Part shown: one piece after another, positions 48,430-59,800 of the stretch | Position numbering within the stretch: the stretch's first letter is position 1 | How the letters are laid out: the number at the start of each line of letters is the position of its first letter | Position numbers and translations under genes: made by a program | The notes under the pieces: model-generated | What the model was told of the DNA's origin: nothing | Databases searched by the model: none | Seen by the model: the letters and a program-made list of their open reading frames with translations, nothing else | Source of the DNA: Symsagittifera roscoffensis | Lineage: Eukaryota; Xenacoelomorpha; Acoela; Convolutidae | Length of the DNA: 64,000 nt | Direction of reading: 5' to 3' | Assembly (NCBI RefSeq): GCF_963678635.1 | Contig: NC_087070.1 | Span: forward strand, 31,163,704 to 31,227,703

Positions 48430-49290
48430 TTTCCTAAGTGTACAGCTCTTCCACGAGACAAATTAAGGACCAGCCGCTTGGGCAGGGGAGTTTCCTACAA
48501 CCTGGTCTATCGCTTAAACCCTTAATCCCAAATCTGGATGGGTAGTTTTTGAAGAAATCGAAAAAGTTTGAAAAAATGGCCTAAAAACCGAAAAATTGAC
48601 TATTCCTAAGTGTATAGCTCTTCCCCTAGACAAATTAGGGACGAGCCGATTGTGTAGGTGGGGGTTCCTACAACCTGGTCTATCGATTAAACCCTTAATC
48701 CCAAATCTGGACGGGTAGTTTTTGAGGAAATCGGAAAGATTTGAAAAAAGGCCAAAAAAGTCAAAAAAGTGACTTTTCCTAAGTCTATAGCTCTTTCTCT
48801 TGGCAAGTTAAGGACCAGCCGCTTGTGCGGGGGAGTTTCCTACAACCTGGTCTATCGATTAAACCCTTAATTCCAAATCTGGATGGGTAGTTTTTGAGGA
48901 AATCGATAATTTCCGAAAAAAATAGGCAAAAAAATCAAAAAAGTGACTTTTCCTAAGTCTATAGCTCTTCCCCTAAGCAAATTAGGGACCAGCCGCTTGT
49001 GCATGGGAGTTTCCTACAACCTGGTCTATCGATTAAACCCTTAATCTCAAATCTGGACGAGTAGTTTTTGAGGAAATCGAAAACTTCCGAAAAAATGGGC
49101 AAAAAGTGAAAAAAGTACCGAGTTGTGAAGCTTTTCTAAGACCGTAGGGGGTGGGGTAGGGTAAAAATTGCCCTAAATTTCATGCAGGCAGGTAGGTGAA
49201 ACGCTACTGAATCCATTGGTACCACTTTTATGAGAATCTGATTGGTAGTTTTTTGGGAAAGCGAAATTTTCGAAAAAGCGTCTCAAAAAA
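48430..49290. repeat. About 175-bp tandem repeat, four to five units (also 55205-56065)
   Basis: Units contain CTTTTCCTAAGTCTATAGCT, GGGACCAGCCGCTTGTG, CCTACAACCTGGTCTATCGA and AATCCCAAATCTGGACGGGT. Starts near 48430, 48600, 48775, 48950 and a diverged one at 49130. Confidence 0.8.
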
Positions 49291-51674
49291 AAAAAAAAAA
49301 ACCAGATCTCATCTGGAAAAAAAAACGTTTTCATAATACCAGTTTAATAAATCAAACAGGAATTACTTGATGTTAATTTAAGGAGCGAACAAAATTGTTT
49401 AAAAAAATTTCTGCAGCAAGGTGTTCAAACTATAAAAATGAGAAAAAATTCAAGTTGTTTCTTAATCCACATCGGTTCGCAAAAAACAATTTTCTAGGTA
49501 AGCTATGAAACTTCGGTATATTTCAAATTACTTCAGAAAAAGGCACCGCATGACGAAAAAAATTGAAAATTTTTTTCTATTGAAGCCATTCAATTCAAGA
49601 AACAATTCATGGACCGAATCGGTACGCGAAAAACTCATGTTTTTTTTTAAGCAAGCAAATCAAATTTAAAAATTAGCAAAAAAAAGATATTTACAGACCG
49701 AACGGGTTCACAATTTTCTAAGCAAGCTATTCAAGATATTTCCAGTTATTTTATAGCGCTCACTTCGCAAAATTGAATTTTTTCAAAGAAAATTAAGATA
49801 CTTTAAAATTTTTCACGTTATCGGAGAAAAGGATTCGAAGGGTAAAAAAATTTTTGTAACGAAACCATTCAAGCAATGAAAATTCGATACAATTCAAATT
49901 GTTTAATAGACCAAAGTGTTTCGCGAAAACTTATATCGAAATATATCGCAAATATTCAAGCTATGATAATTCTAATTATTTTAAGTTATTTCATGGACCG
50001 AATCGTCTGAGTTTTTGTAAGCAAGCTATCCAAGATATGAAACTTAGAAAAATTTCAAGTTAATTCACAGACTGAATCGGTTCATAAAAAGTTTGTAAAT
50101 TGAGTTTTCTGAAAATCTTTGAAAACAAAATCAAAAATCGTCGTATCTCGTACACTAAAAAAATTTGAGCATTCTTAATTGGACGCCAAAATCGCAGCCA
50201 CTTTGTGAACTCTGACAGCATCCCATCATTGGGCTGCTTTTTTTTAAACTGGGTGGAATAACCACTGAAATCAAATTGGAAAATCGAAAAAAAAAATCTT
50301 AACCATTGCAATATACGATATAGCTTAAACGTGAAAAAATTCTTTCGTTAATTATGTAAAAAAATTTCGTTGAAGAAGCTTAAACATGGCGAGATAGTGA
50401 AGCCCGTATTTAAAAGTATAATAGAATAATAAAAAAGTAATATAAAGGTTGTTATAAATAAGTGATATAGAAAAAGTGATATAGAAAAAGTGATATAAGA
50501 AAAGTGATATAAGAAAAGTGATATAAAAAAGTGATGCAAAAAAGTGATAGAAAAAAGTGATAAGAAAAATAAAATCAGAAAAGTGATATAAAAAAGTGAT
50601 ATAAAAAGTGATATCAGAAAAGTGATATAAAAAAGTTATTTAAAAAGAAGTATCGAAAAAACAGATAGAAAAAGATCAAAACGAAGGATCAACAAATAGA
50701 AAAAGAAGATAGAAAAAGGATCGAAAAAAATTAAAAAAAGAAAAAAAATCGAGAAGAAGGATAGAAAAAAATGATAAAAAAAGAAAGATAGACGAAAGAT
50801 AGAAAGAAGATCGAAAAAGAAGGATAAAAAAGACAGAAAAAAAAGATACAAAATCCAGAAAAGGATAAAGAGAAAGAAAGATTGGAGACCACTGTTTGAC
50901 AGTTGTACTATTTTGCACTGAATCGTCGGCACTGAATTCTTTTGTTAAACATGCAAAAATATTACGTTGAAACAGCCTAAATATGAAAAAAACGATTAAA
51001 AAACCAAAAACTAGACTTTTCTGACAGCGATAACTTGCGTAAAAAATGAGTGTAGCCGTTAATGCTAGGGAGCTTTTCAACCCCGTTCTATTCATTGCAA
51101 CAAAAATCTCAGATTTGAGAGGGTAGTTCTGAAAAAAAAACTAACAAATTTTTTTAAAAAAATTATGGGTCAAATACTGCCCCAACAAAGTTTTAATGCC
51201 CGCACAGGAATAAAAAGAGACTAGGAATAATGCAAGCACATAGGGATGTAGGCAGTCTTCCCATTGATACCCCTTTTCTGAAAATCGGTGGCTTAAAGGG
51301 TCTTAGAAAAAAAACTATTTATTGTCATAATTTTTGTTCTTATTTTACAGCAATTCTAGGCAAACAGCCACGCAAGACCATTGAATTTTAAAATTAGCAA
51401 TGGATAAAAAACTTATAAAGCGGAAACAAAGCCGACAAACTTTGAGCAGACACCAGTTTAGTCGAAAAAAATATATATTTAAGAATTTTTTAAAAGTTTC
51501 TAGGCACCCTGAAACTACAACTAAAAAGATTTCAACTAATATGATGATTGCTCACAGCGCAGAAATAATCCATAATGTGGCATCTACACCGACAAAAATC
51601 GAGCAGATAGACGAAAGTCCGACAAATCAATTTTTACCGGAAAACATTTTTCAATTGCATACGTGCTGAAAACA

Positions 51675-51795
51675 AACAAGGTCCGGCCGGGATTCGAAAC
51701 CCCGAACTTAGGCGCTGCAAATACAACAGCGTTACCTCTAGCTCAAGTGCGAAGGAACCTATAAGTTGCTAAGATTCAATAAGAAAACAAAAAAC
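51675..51795 (-). repeat. tRNA-derived SINE (copy 2)
   Basis: Second copy of the 44895 SINE, carried by the tandem duplication. Confidence 0.6.
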
Positions 51796-53545
51796 TAGGT
51801 ATAAATGCTAACAAAATTCAAGACGACGCTTCTAAACCCCAAGAAGCGTAGTATTGAAAACCAACAAAATTATTAAAAATCCTTCAAAATTGCGCAAAAA
51901 GATTTGATTACACCGAAAATTCTGATATAGAAATTTGTTTAAATCGATTAGGAAACAAAATAGGCAAAGTATCAGTTGTATGATTTAACGACAATAAATA
52001 TACGGGGTATTAAAAAGTTTTATGATACCCAAACTTGAGTCTATTCATGCTCAAACTTTAATTGGCTCTTATTTTCATAAGAACGTTTAGATTTTTTGAT
52101 GTTTATTGAGCTACCACTCCCAGAACAGAAACATTAATTCCCTTTCGGTTCTGCTTCGGATTCCAAAAAAAAAACAAATAGCGGCGAAAAAGACAGGTCC
52201 GAATAATTTGATTTTCTTCATATAAACTTAGCTTTGTACTTTTCTATTGTAAGAAATAATTAACAAATCTGATCTAAAGGACTATAATACTACGCGGGTC
52301 CATCCTCAGTTTTTTTAAGTATTGATAGCTGTGATCGGGAACTTCTGTACTTAAGAGCAACTAGCTACTATTTCACGATCTTGTGAATTTTAATCGACTA
52401 CTTCTATGGGGGGAAGGGGTGATATAATTTTCCAGAATTGACATGCTGTAACAAACCGGTTCCATTTTGATTCAAATCTACTTCATTTCTCCAACTTCGC
52501 CGATGTTCCCTTTTAGTTTTGAAAAACAACAGCGGTAGAAAAATATTTATTCTTTAGATTCTCGATGGCTGAAAGTGACAAAAGCAGAATTCAAATTGCA
52601 TCAAAGAAAGAGACAATTTGAGCAAAACAAAAAAAGCAAAGTTAGACATCTTTCAACAACAATAGCTTGATTAACATGTGTTATAAATCAAAATCAATTA
52701 AATCAAACGTTGAATTGCTTTGACTCTTAGAAGCAACCATTTTAGTAAAATTGGATCTCCAAGTATTTTATTTCTTCACCTAAAAAATCACCCATATAAA
52801 GAACTTGAATATCCGCCCATGTAAAACTGAGCATAAGCGAACATTTCACCTAGTAACTAATTAGCTCATTTTCTCCTTTTTCAACGGGAGGGGTTAGAGA
52901 TCTATAATGCTATATGAGGGTTCAACACTAAGAATCGATTTGATCAATACAATTTTCTCGCTCAGTGCTAACTATGATTCGGCATTGCCAAGATAAAAGT
53001 TCAGCTCTAACAAATCTGGGATCCAGGATGCTACTGACATTTTACATCTTTAAGTAATGCAATAAAAATAGATATACAGAAGCTAGCTAACTATCAAATC
53101 AACTCACATCAAATTGTGACAAAAGGGCAAATCTCGATTGCTTCACTTGAGTAGGAGGGCAGTACTTTCATGACATGACTGTAAGCGGTTAAATTTCATC
53201 AAAGGCAATATGTATGTATATAATACACTTTCGTTATCAGTTACTGCAGTTGCAAAGCTCAACAAATATTTATCAGTTTGGACGTCAAAACAGTAATCCT
53301 ATGACTAAAGGGCTAGGGCAGTAATGTAGGTCATAATTAAGCAGACATGATCATCGCAAGAAATCGCTTGCTTGCAATTGAAAACTTTTCAAAATCGAGA
53401 AATCTGATTTGAAAATATCATTGGAAACAGACTTGAAAAATGATTAGTTGGCCTGTACTTTAACTTGAAATCTGATACATGTGAAAACACTAGTGTCCGC
53501 TCATTTCCACTTCATAAAAAAGCCCTCATCAATTCTATCAAACTT

Positions 53546-53551
53546 TTTATT
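53546..53551 (-). promoter_or_regulatory. Candidate poly(A) signal, proximal HPRT exon
   Basis: AATAAA on the minus strand, seven bases past the stop codon. If used, the 3' UTR would be only a few tens of bases. Confidence 0.5.
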
Positions 53552-53557
53552 TGAAAC

Positions 53558-53844
53558 CTACAAGGGTATTCCCTGTTTTTCTTCGTCGATTGTCAGTTGT
53601 TTGAAGTACTCCTTGCCAGCATCGTTTACGATACAGATATGGTGGAGATCCCTGAAGAACTCGTTATAGTCAGTGGCATATCCCACAATAAAGTGGTCTG
53701 GGATCTTGAAGCCGAGGAAGTCTGGCCAGTACGTAAGTTTTCCACTCTTTCTCAACTCTGTGTTTTTCAGAAGCAGACACGCCACTAAAAGTCTCGCGGG
53801 CTTGTAGTCTTTCAAAGTGTTCAGAAGAGCGTCCATTGTTCTAC
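53558..53844 (-). CDS. HPRT1: HPRT last exon, proximal copy
   Basis: Acceptor CCGTTTTTAG completes the Gly of the PRPP loop, then [10 protein letters not shown] through [11 protein letters not shown] and a divergent tail ending [11 protein letters not shown] stop. First terminal exon met by the transcript. Confidence 0.93.
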
Positions 53845-56800
53845 CTAAAAACGGATCGACAATTACAATAATGAGCGGAATTATCGTCAAAATTTTCTCT
53901 GAACCAGTAAGCCCGTCTTTAATAATCAATCGACTCGCAAAAAGTTAGTTGTTGTCTGATCCACCTAGTCAAGCTATGAAACATCTGAAAATTATAAGTA
54001 AAACCATGTTGCAAATCTGTTTGAGCAATTTTAAATTTCTCAGACCGAATAGGTTCGCGAAAAGATTAAATTTTTCTAGGCAAGCTGGTCCTTCGAAAAA
54101 TTGAAGTTATTTCAAAAAGCTAATCAGATGGCGAAAAAATGAACTATTTTGTTTTGAAGCCATTCAAGCGGTGAAAGTTTGAATAAACAAAAACCAATTC
54201 ATAGATCTAATCGCCTCTCAAAAATTGAAAGTTTTTCAAAGCAAGCTATTCAAGCTATGAAATTTTGAAATATTTCAGGTTGTTTATAGAGCAAATCAGT
54301 TCGCGCAAAGTTAATTCTTCTTAGCAAGCTATTCAAGTGATGAAAATATGAAAAACTATAGGTTATTTCGAGAGTAAATAAACCAGTTGAAGCACAAACA
54401 AATCAGCAATGCGCGGATTAGTTACGCCAGCCGAAAAGTTACGTCATATCAATGAAATTTGCAAAACTTTCGTAAGTGTTATATAATTGTTACAAAACTA
54501 TTCCAAAACAATCAGGTAATTTTGGCTGTTCACACTTCGGCTGGTTTATATACTACCGTTATTTCAGACCAAATTGGTTCGCGAAAAGTTATAATTATTC
54601 TCAGTAAGCTACTCTAGCTATTAAACTTTGATCAGAAGGGAATCGGATGGCAGAAACGGAAGCGTTCGAGCGAAACCATTCAAGCGATGAACAGATGAAA
54701 CTATTTCAAGCTATTTCAAAGAGCAAATCGGTCCGCAAAAAATCACGTTTTCTTCGGCAAGTTGTTAAAAGAATGACACTTCGATACAATGCATGTTGTT
54801 TCTTAAACCAAATCGTTTTGCAAAAAAGTCAGGTTTTTGGGGCCAGCTAGTCAAGCTATGAAATGTGAAAAAATTTCATGATACTTCATGAAGAGAAGTG
54901 GATGAAAAAATGTTCAAACTTTTCTTTGCAAGCTTTTTATACTAACAAACCTGAAACAAAGCAAATCAGATGCTGAAAATTAAAGTTTTCCGATTCTCAA
55001 GACATTGATGCGATGAAACCTTGAGACCTGTTTGATTATTTTAATATTGATTATTTTAAAATTGTTTTAAAATTTCAGGTTTCTCAAGTCGATAGCGCCC
55101 TTCCTACGCAAAAAAAGTGAAAGAGAAGCAAATTCCATTGTCTAAAAAATACACACAATAAGTATATTGAATCTTTGTTCCAATGCCAAAAAACTTTTAA
55201 AAAAACTTTTCCTAAGTGTACAGCTCTTCCACGAGACAAATTAAGGACCAGCCGCTTGGGCAGGGGAGTTTCCTACAACCTGGTCTATCGCTTAAACCCT
55301 TAATCCCAAATCTGGATGGGTAGTTTTTGAAGAAATCGAAAAAGTTTGAAAAAATGGCCTAAAAACCGAAAAATTGACTATTCCTAAGTGTATAGCTCTT
55401 CCCCTAGACAAATTAGGGACGAGCCGATTGTGTAGGTGGGGGTTCCTACAACCTGGTCTATCGATTAAACCCTTAATCCCAAATCTGGACGGGTAGTTTT
55501 TGAGGAAATCGGAAAGATTTGAAAAAAGGCCAAAAAAGTCAAAAAAGTGACTTTTCCTAAGTCTATAGCTCTTTCTCTAGGCAAGTTAAGGACCAGCCGC
55601 TTGTGCGGGGGAGTTTCCTACAACCTGGTCTATCGATTAAACCCTTAATTCCAAATCTGGATGGGTAGTTTTTGAGGAAATCGATAATTTCCGAAAAAAA
55701 TAGGCAAAAAAATCAAAAAAGTGACTTTTCCTAAGTCTATAGCTCTTCCCCTAAGCAAATTAGGGACCAGCCGCTTGTGCATGGGAGTTTCCTACAACCT
55801 GGTCTATCGATTAAACCCTTAATCTCAAATCTGGACGGGTAGTTTTTGAGGAAATCGAAAACTTCCGAAAAAATGGGCAAAAAGTGAAAAAAGTACCGAG
55901 TTGTGAAGCTTTTCTAAGACCGTAGGGGGTGGGTAGGGTAAAAATTGCCCTAAATTTCATGCAGGCAGGTAGGTGAAACGCTACTGAATCCATTGGTACC
56001 ACTTTTATGAGAATCTGACTGGTAGTTTTTTGGGAAAGCGAAATTTTCGAAAAAGCGTCTCAAAAAAAAAAAAACAAAAACCAGATCTCATCTGGAAAAA
56101 AAAACGTTTTCATAATACCAGTTTAATAAATCAAACAGGAATTACTTGATGTTAATTTAAGGAGCGAACAAAATTGTTTAAAAAAATTTCTGCAGCAAGG
56201 TGTTCAAACTATAAAAATGAGAAAAAATTCAAGTTGTTTCTTAATCCACATCGGTTCGCAAAAAACAATTTTCTAGGTAAGCTATGAAACTTCGGTATAT
56301 TTCAAATTACTTCAGAAAAAGGCACCGCATGACGAAAAAAATTGAAAATTTTTTTCTATTGAAGCCATTCAATTCAAGAAACAATTCATGGACCGAATCG
56401 GTACGCGAAAAACTCATGTTTTTTTTAAGCAAGCAAATCAAATTTAAAAATTAGCAAAAAAAAGATATTTACAGACCGAACGGGTTCACAATTTTCTAAG
56501 CAAGCTATTCAAGATATTTCCAGTTATTTTATAGCGCTCACTTCGCAAAATTGAATTTTTTCAAAGAAAATTAAGATACTTTAAAATTTTTCACGTTATC
56601 GGAGAAAAGGATTCGAAGGGTAAAAAAATTTTTGTAACGAAACCATTCAAGCAATGAAAATTCGATACAATTCAAATTGTTTAATAGACCAAAGTGTTTC
56701 GCGAAACCTTATATCGAAATATATCGCAAATATTCAAGCTATGATAATTCTAATTATTTTAAGTTATTTCATGGACCGAATCGGTCCATGAAAAGTTTGA

Positions 56801-59800
56801 GATGTCTTCAGGGAGCTATTCAAGCTATAAAATAATTCAAGTTGATTCATAGACTGAATCGGTTCGCAAAATTTTCAAGTTTTCTCAGAAAGCTACACAG
56901 CCTATGAAACTTTGAGTTATTTCAAGTTACTTCATAGAACAGAACGGTCCGCAAAAAATCTGAGTTTTTGTAAGCAAGCTATCCAAGATATGAAACTTAG
57001 AAAAATTTCAAGTTAATTCACAGACTGAATCGGTTCATAAAAAGTTTAAGATTTTCTTAAACGAGCTATTCAATCTGTGAAACAAATCAAGTTTTTTCAT
57101 AGACCGAATCGAGTCGTGAAAAGTTCAAGTTTTTCTAGGCAAGCTATTCAAGTTATGAAACCATGAAATATTCTAAGTTAATTCATAGACCGAATCCATT
57201 CTTTGAAAAATAGTTTCTCAAAGCATGGAGGCTGCTGCCTAGTTTATTCGTTTCAGACTGAGATGAATCTGTAAACGCTAAAATTTTAGAGAAAAAGTGG
57301 GCAGATGATGCCTCCTAGCCTTGAAGTTGAATCAAGTTCATTTTGCTTACAGAGTTTCGCACGTTTGTCGAAAAGAATTCTAGAAAATTCCAGATTTTAG
57401 TATATTCGATGGCCCCGTGAATGATTCTTAGACGTTCTGATATACACATGTTTAAACGTTGCGCTCGATAGCCCCTTAAACATTAAGCTTTATGCTGAAA
57501 ACATGTCATTCATTTAATATATAAGATGTAGATGATTTGTTCCTAGGGCACTGAGGAATTGTATTCATATCGGGGCGAATCTTCCGACTGACCTTTGTCA
57601 ACAATAAATCAGTAAATAAAGTGTGCCCGTATCGGAGCGAATCTTCCGACTGACCTTTGTCATCAATAAATCAGTAAATAAAGCGTGCCCGTATCGGGGC
57701 GAATCTTCCTTTGTCATCAATAAATCGGTAAATCAGTCATCATCAGTAAATCCGAAAAAAAAGCAAAATCGAACACTAAAAGCTTGACTCTTTTCCTTAC
57801 ACACGATGTGACGATGTGAAAACCTAAGCGATACACGCCTGATTGTGACTTTTATGGTTGAAAAATTGATGCTTAACCTCTGTGGAAACCGAATTTTTGT
57901 GAGCTGTCAAAACTCTTTCAATTCTGATCGAAGACTAAAGAAGTTCAAAAAGTAAAAAATTTTACCTTATGGCTTTCTGAAGTACTCAGTGATTTGCTTT
58001 TTGTCAAGCAAACATTGATATGACCAAATGGTTTTTATCTATTACTTCAATTGAATTTGAAATGATTTTCTGAGCTTAAAATATTTACAACTAACGCAAT
58101 ACAAGTGAAAGTAACGAAACATACAAAATTATACCAACGTGGCAACTTTGAAACGCTGAAAAAGGATAGAAATAAGAATTCTTTCAACTGAAAGGATCTG
58201 GGAACACCACAAAGAAAAATTCATTTTCTTTGAAGCTGCATTTTGCTAACCAGCTAAAAAACGGCTAAAAAGGAAGAGCTAGTTGCGCTTTCCAAAATAT
58301 TCTCTCAAGCTTTAATTGATTGAGTCAGACATCTTTGTGGAACTTTACTATAGATATACGTTGAAAATTCTTGATTTAGGGTTTCAGTGTTCAGTAAACT
58401 GAAAACCCTCGTAACTTCTGAACTCGTAAACTGTTCATTGTTTACTGCTTCGTGTGCTCAGTTGGGGGTCCATTTTGCTACACAGGTGTTAGTGAGATTA
58501 GGCACATGCTACAATTAGTAGAAACAGTAACGATAAACTGAACAGGTTCAAGACAACTGAATAAACCGGTTATAAGGGCTTACTATTAAGTTTCAGGACC
58601 AAAACCTAGTTTCTGTTTTGCAATTATGAGCAAAAAAATGATGTGCTTTTGTAATTTCTACACAGTGGCGAAGCTGCGCTTCGCAAACACAAGCAAGGAA
58701 AATGCAAAAGAGAGCTCGAAGTAGGCAAAACAAAGTGAAATAAGGCAAAAAGAAGAGACTAAAATTACAACTTCAGAAAAACTTTTTGCAGGGATTGAAA
58801 TCCCTGCAAAAAGTTTTTCTGAAGTTGTAATTTTAGTCTCTTCTTTTTGCCTTATTTCACTTTGTTTTGCCTACTTCGAGCTCTCTTTTGCATTTTCCTT
58901 GCTTGTGTTTGCGAAGCGCAGCTTCGCCACTGTATAGAAATTACAAAAGCACATCATTTTTTTGCTCATAATTGCAAAACAGAAACTAGGTTTTGGTCCT
59001 GAAACTTGATAGTAAGCCCTTATAACCGGTTTATTCAGTTGTCTTGAACCTGTTCAGTTTATCGTTACTGTTTCTACTAATTGAACTGATTTGAGCCCAA
59101 TGCTTCACATTTTTTATATTGTTTGCGAGGATGCTTCCACAGCAAGAACACCTCAAAAATTAGCTACGAGATACTGGCTAATTCCCGCCTACGAAACAAG
59201 ATGTCTCAAATTTTGACCCGGCAAAGTCCTTCCCAATAATTTTTATCTAGTTGGCGTCAAAAATGAACCTTTTATCTTCAATATTTGTAGAAAAAAGGGC
59301 AAAAACGTGAAACTTCAGAAAAACTTTTTGCAGGGATTGAAATTGAAATTTCTGAAGAATGTGCAAGATCTTCCAAAGCGTCGCAAAATAAACAACAAAA
59401 AAAACAACGAATACCGTGCAATTTCATACTACCAGTTTTTTCGAGCAGGACCTAATGCTGTCCAAAAATAAAGCAGAAACATATGCTATTAGATTGCTTA
59501 TGCTTAAATAAATTTAAATATGATTCAATTGAAATATATTGAAAGTGCCACCAAATGAGCACTTTTATTTGCATTTTAAGTTGGAAAAAAATCTTCGTAA
59601 TAATACACTACGCTTCGCGTGTGTAAAAATAATCAATATCAGAGTCACTGAAAAACTACTGCTGCTAGAGATGGTCATCAGCGACCCTATGTTTGAAACA
59701 GAAGAAAAATTCACGTTTAACTTTTAGAAAATTTTTCCAGCTAATTCGGCTGCTCCTAGGCAGAGTTGCTAGCTTGGATTGACAATTTAATTTATTGTTA

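Larger units (their letters stand above)
43288..50091. repeat. Tandem duplication, copy 1 (6.8 kb)
   Basis: Nearly identical to 50092-57048. The unit starts TTTGTAAATTGAGTTTTC and ends GAATCGGTTCATAAAAAG. It lacks about 175 bp near 50004 present in copy 2 (two satellite units) and differs by scattered substitutions and small indels. Contains the distal HPRT last-exon copy. Confidence 0.92.
50092..57048. repeat. Tandem duplication, copy 2 (7.0 kb)
   Basis: Head-to-tail with copy 1. Both the inner junction and the right-hand end share GTTT, a short microhomology. Contains the proximal HPRT last exon at 53558-53844. Confidence 0.92.

Noticed and set aside
48430-49290. CRISPR-like regularly spaced repeats
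   Set aside because: Units are about 175 bp and similar over their whole length, with no short-repeat and unique-spacer pattern; the context is eukaryotic.
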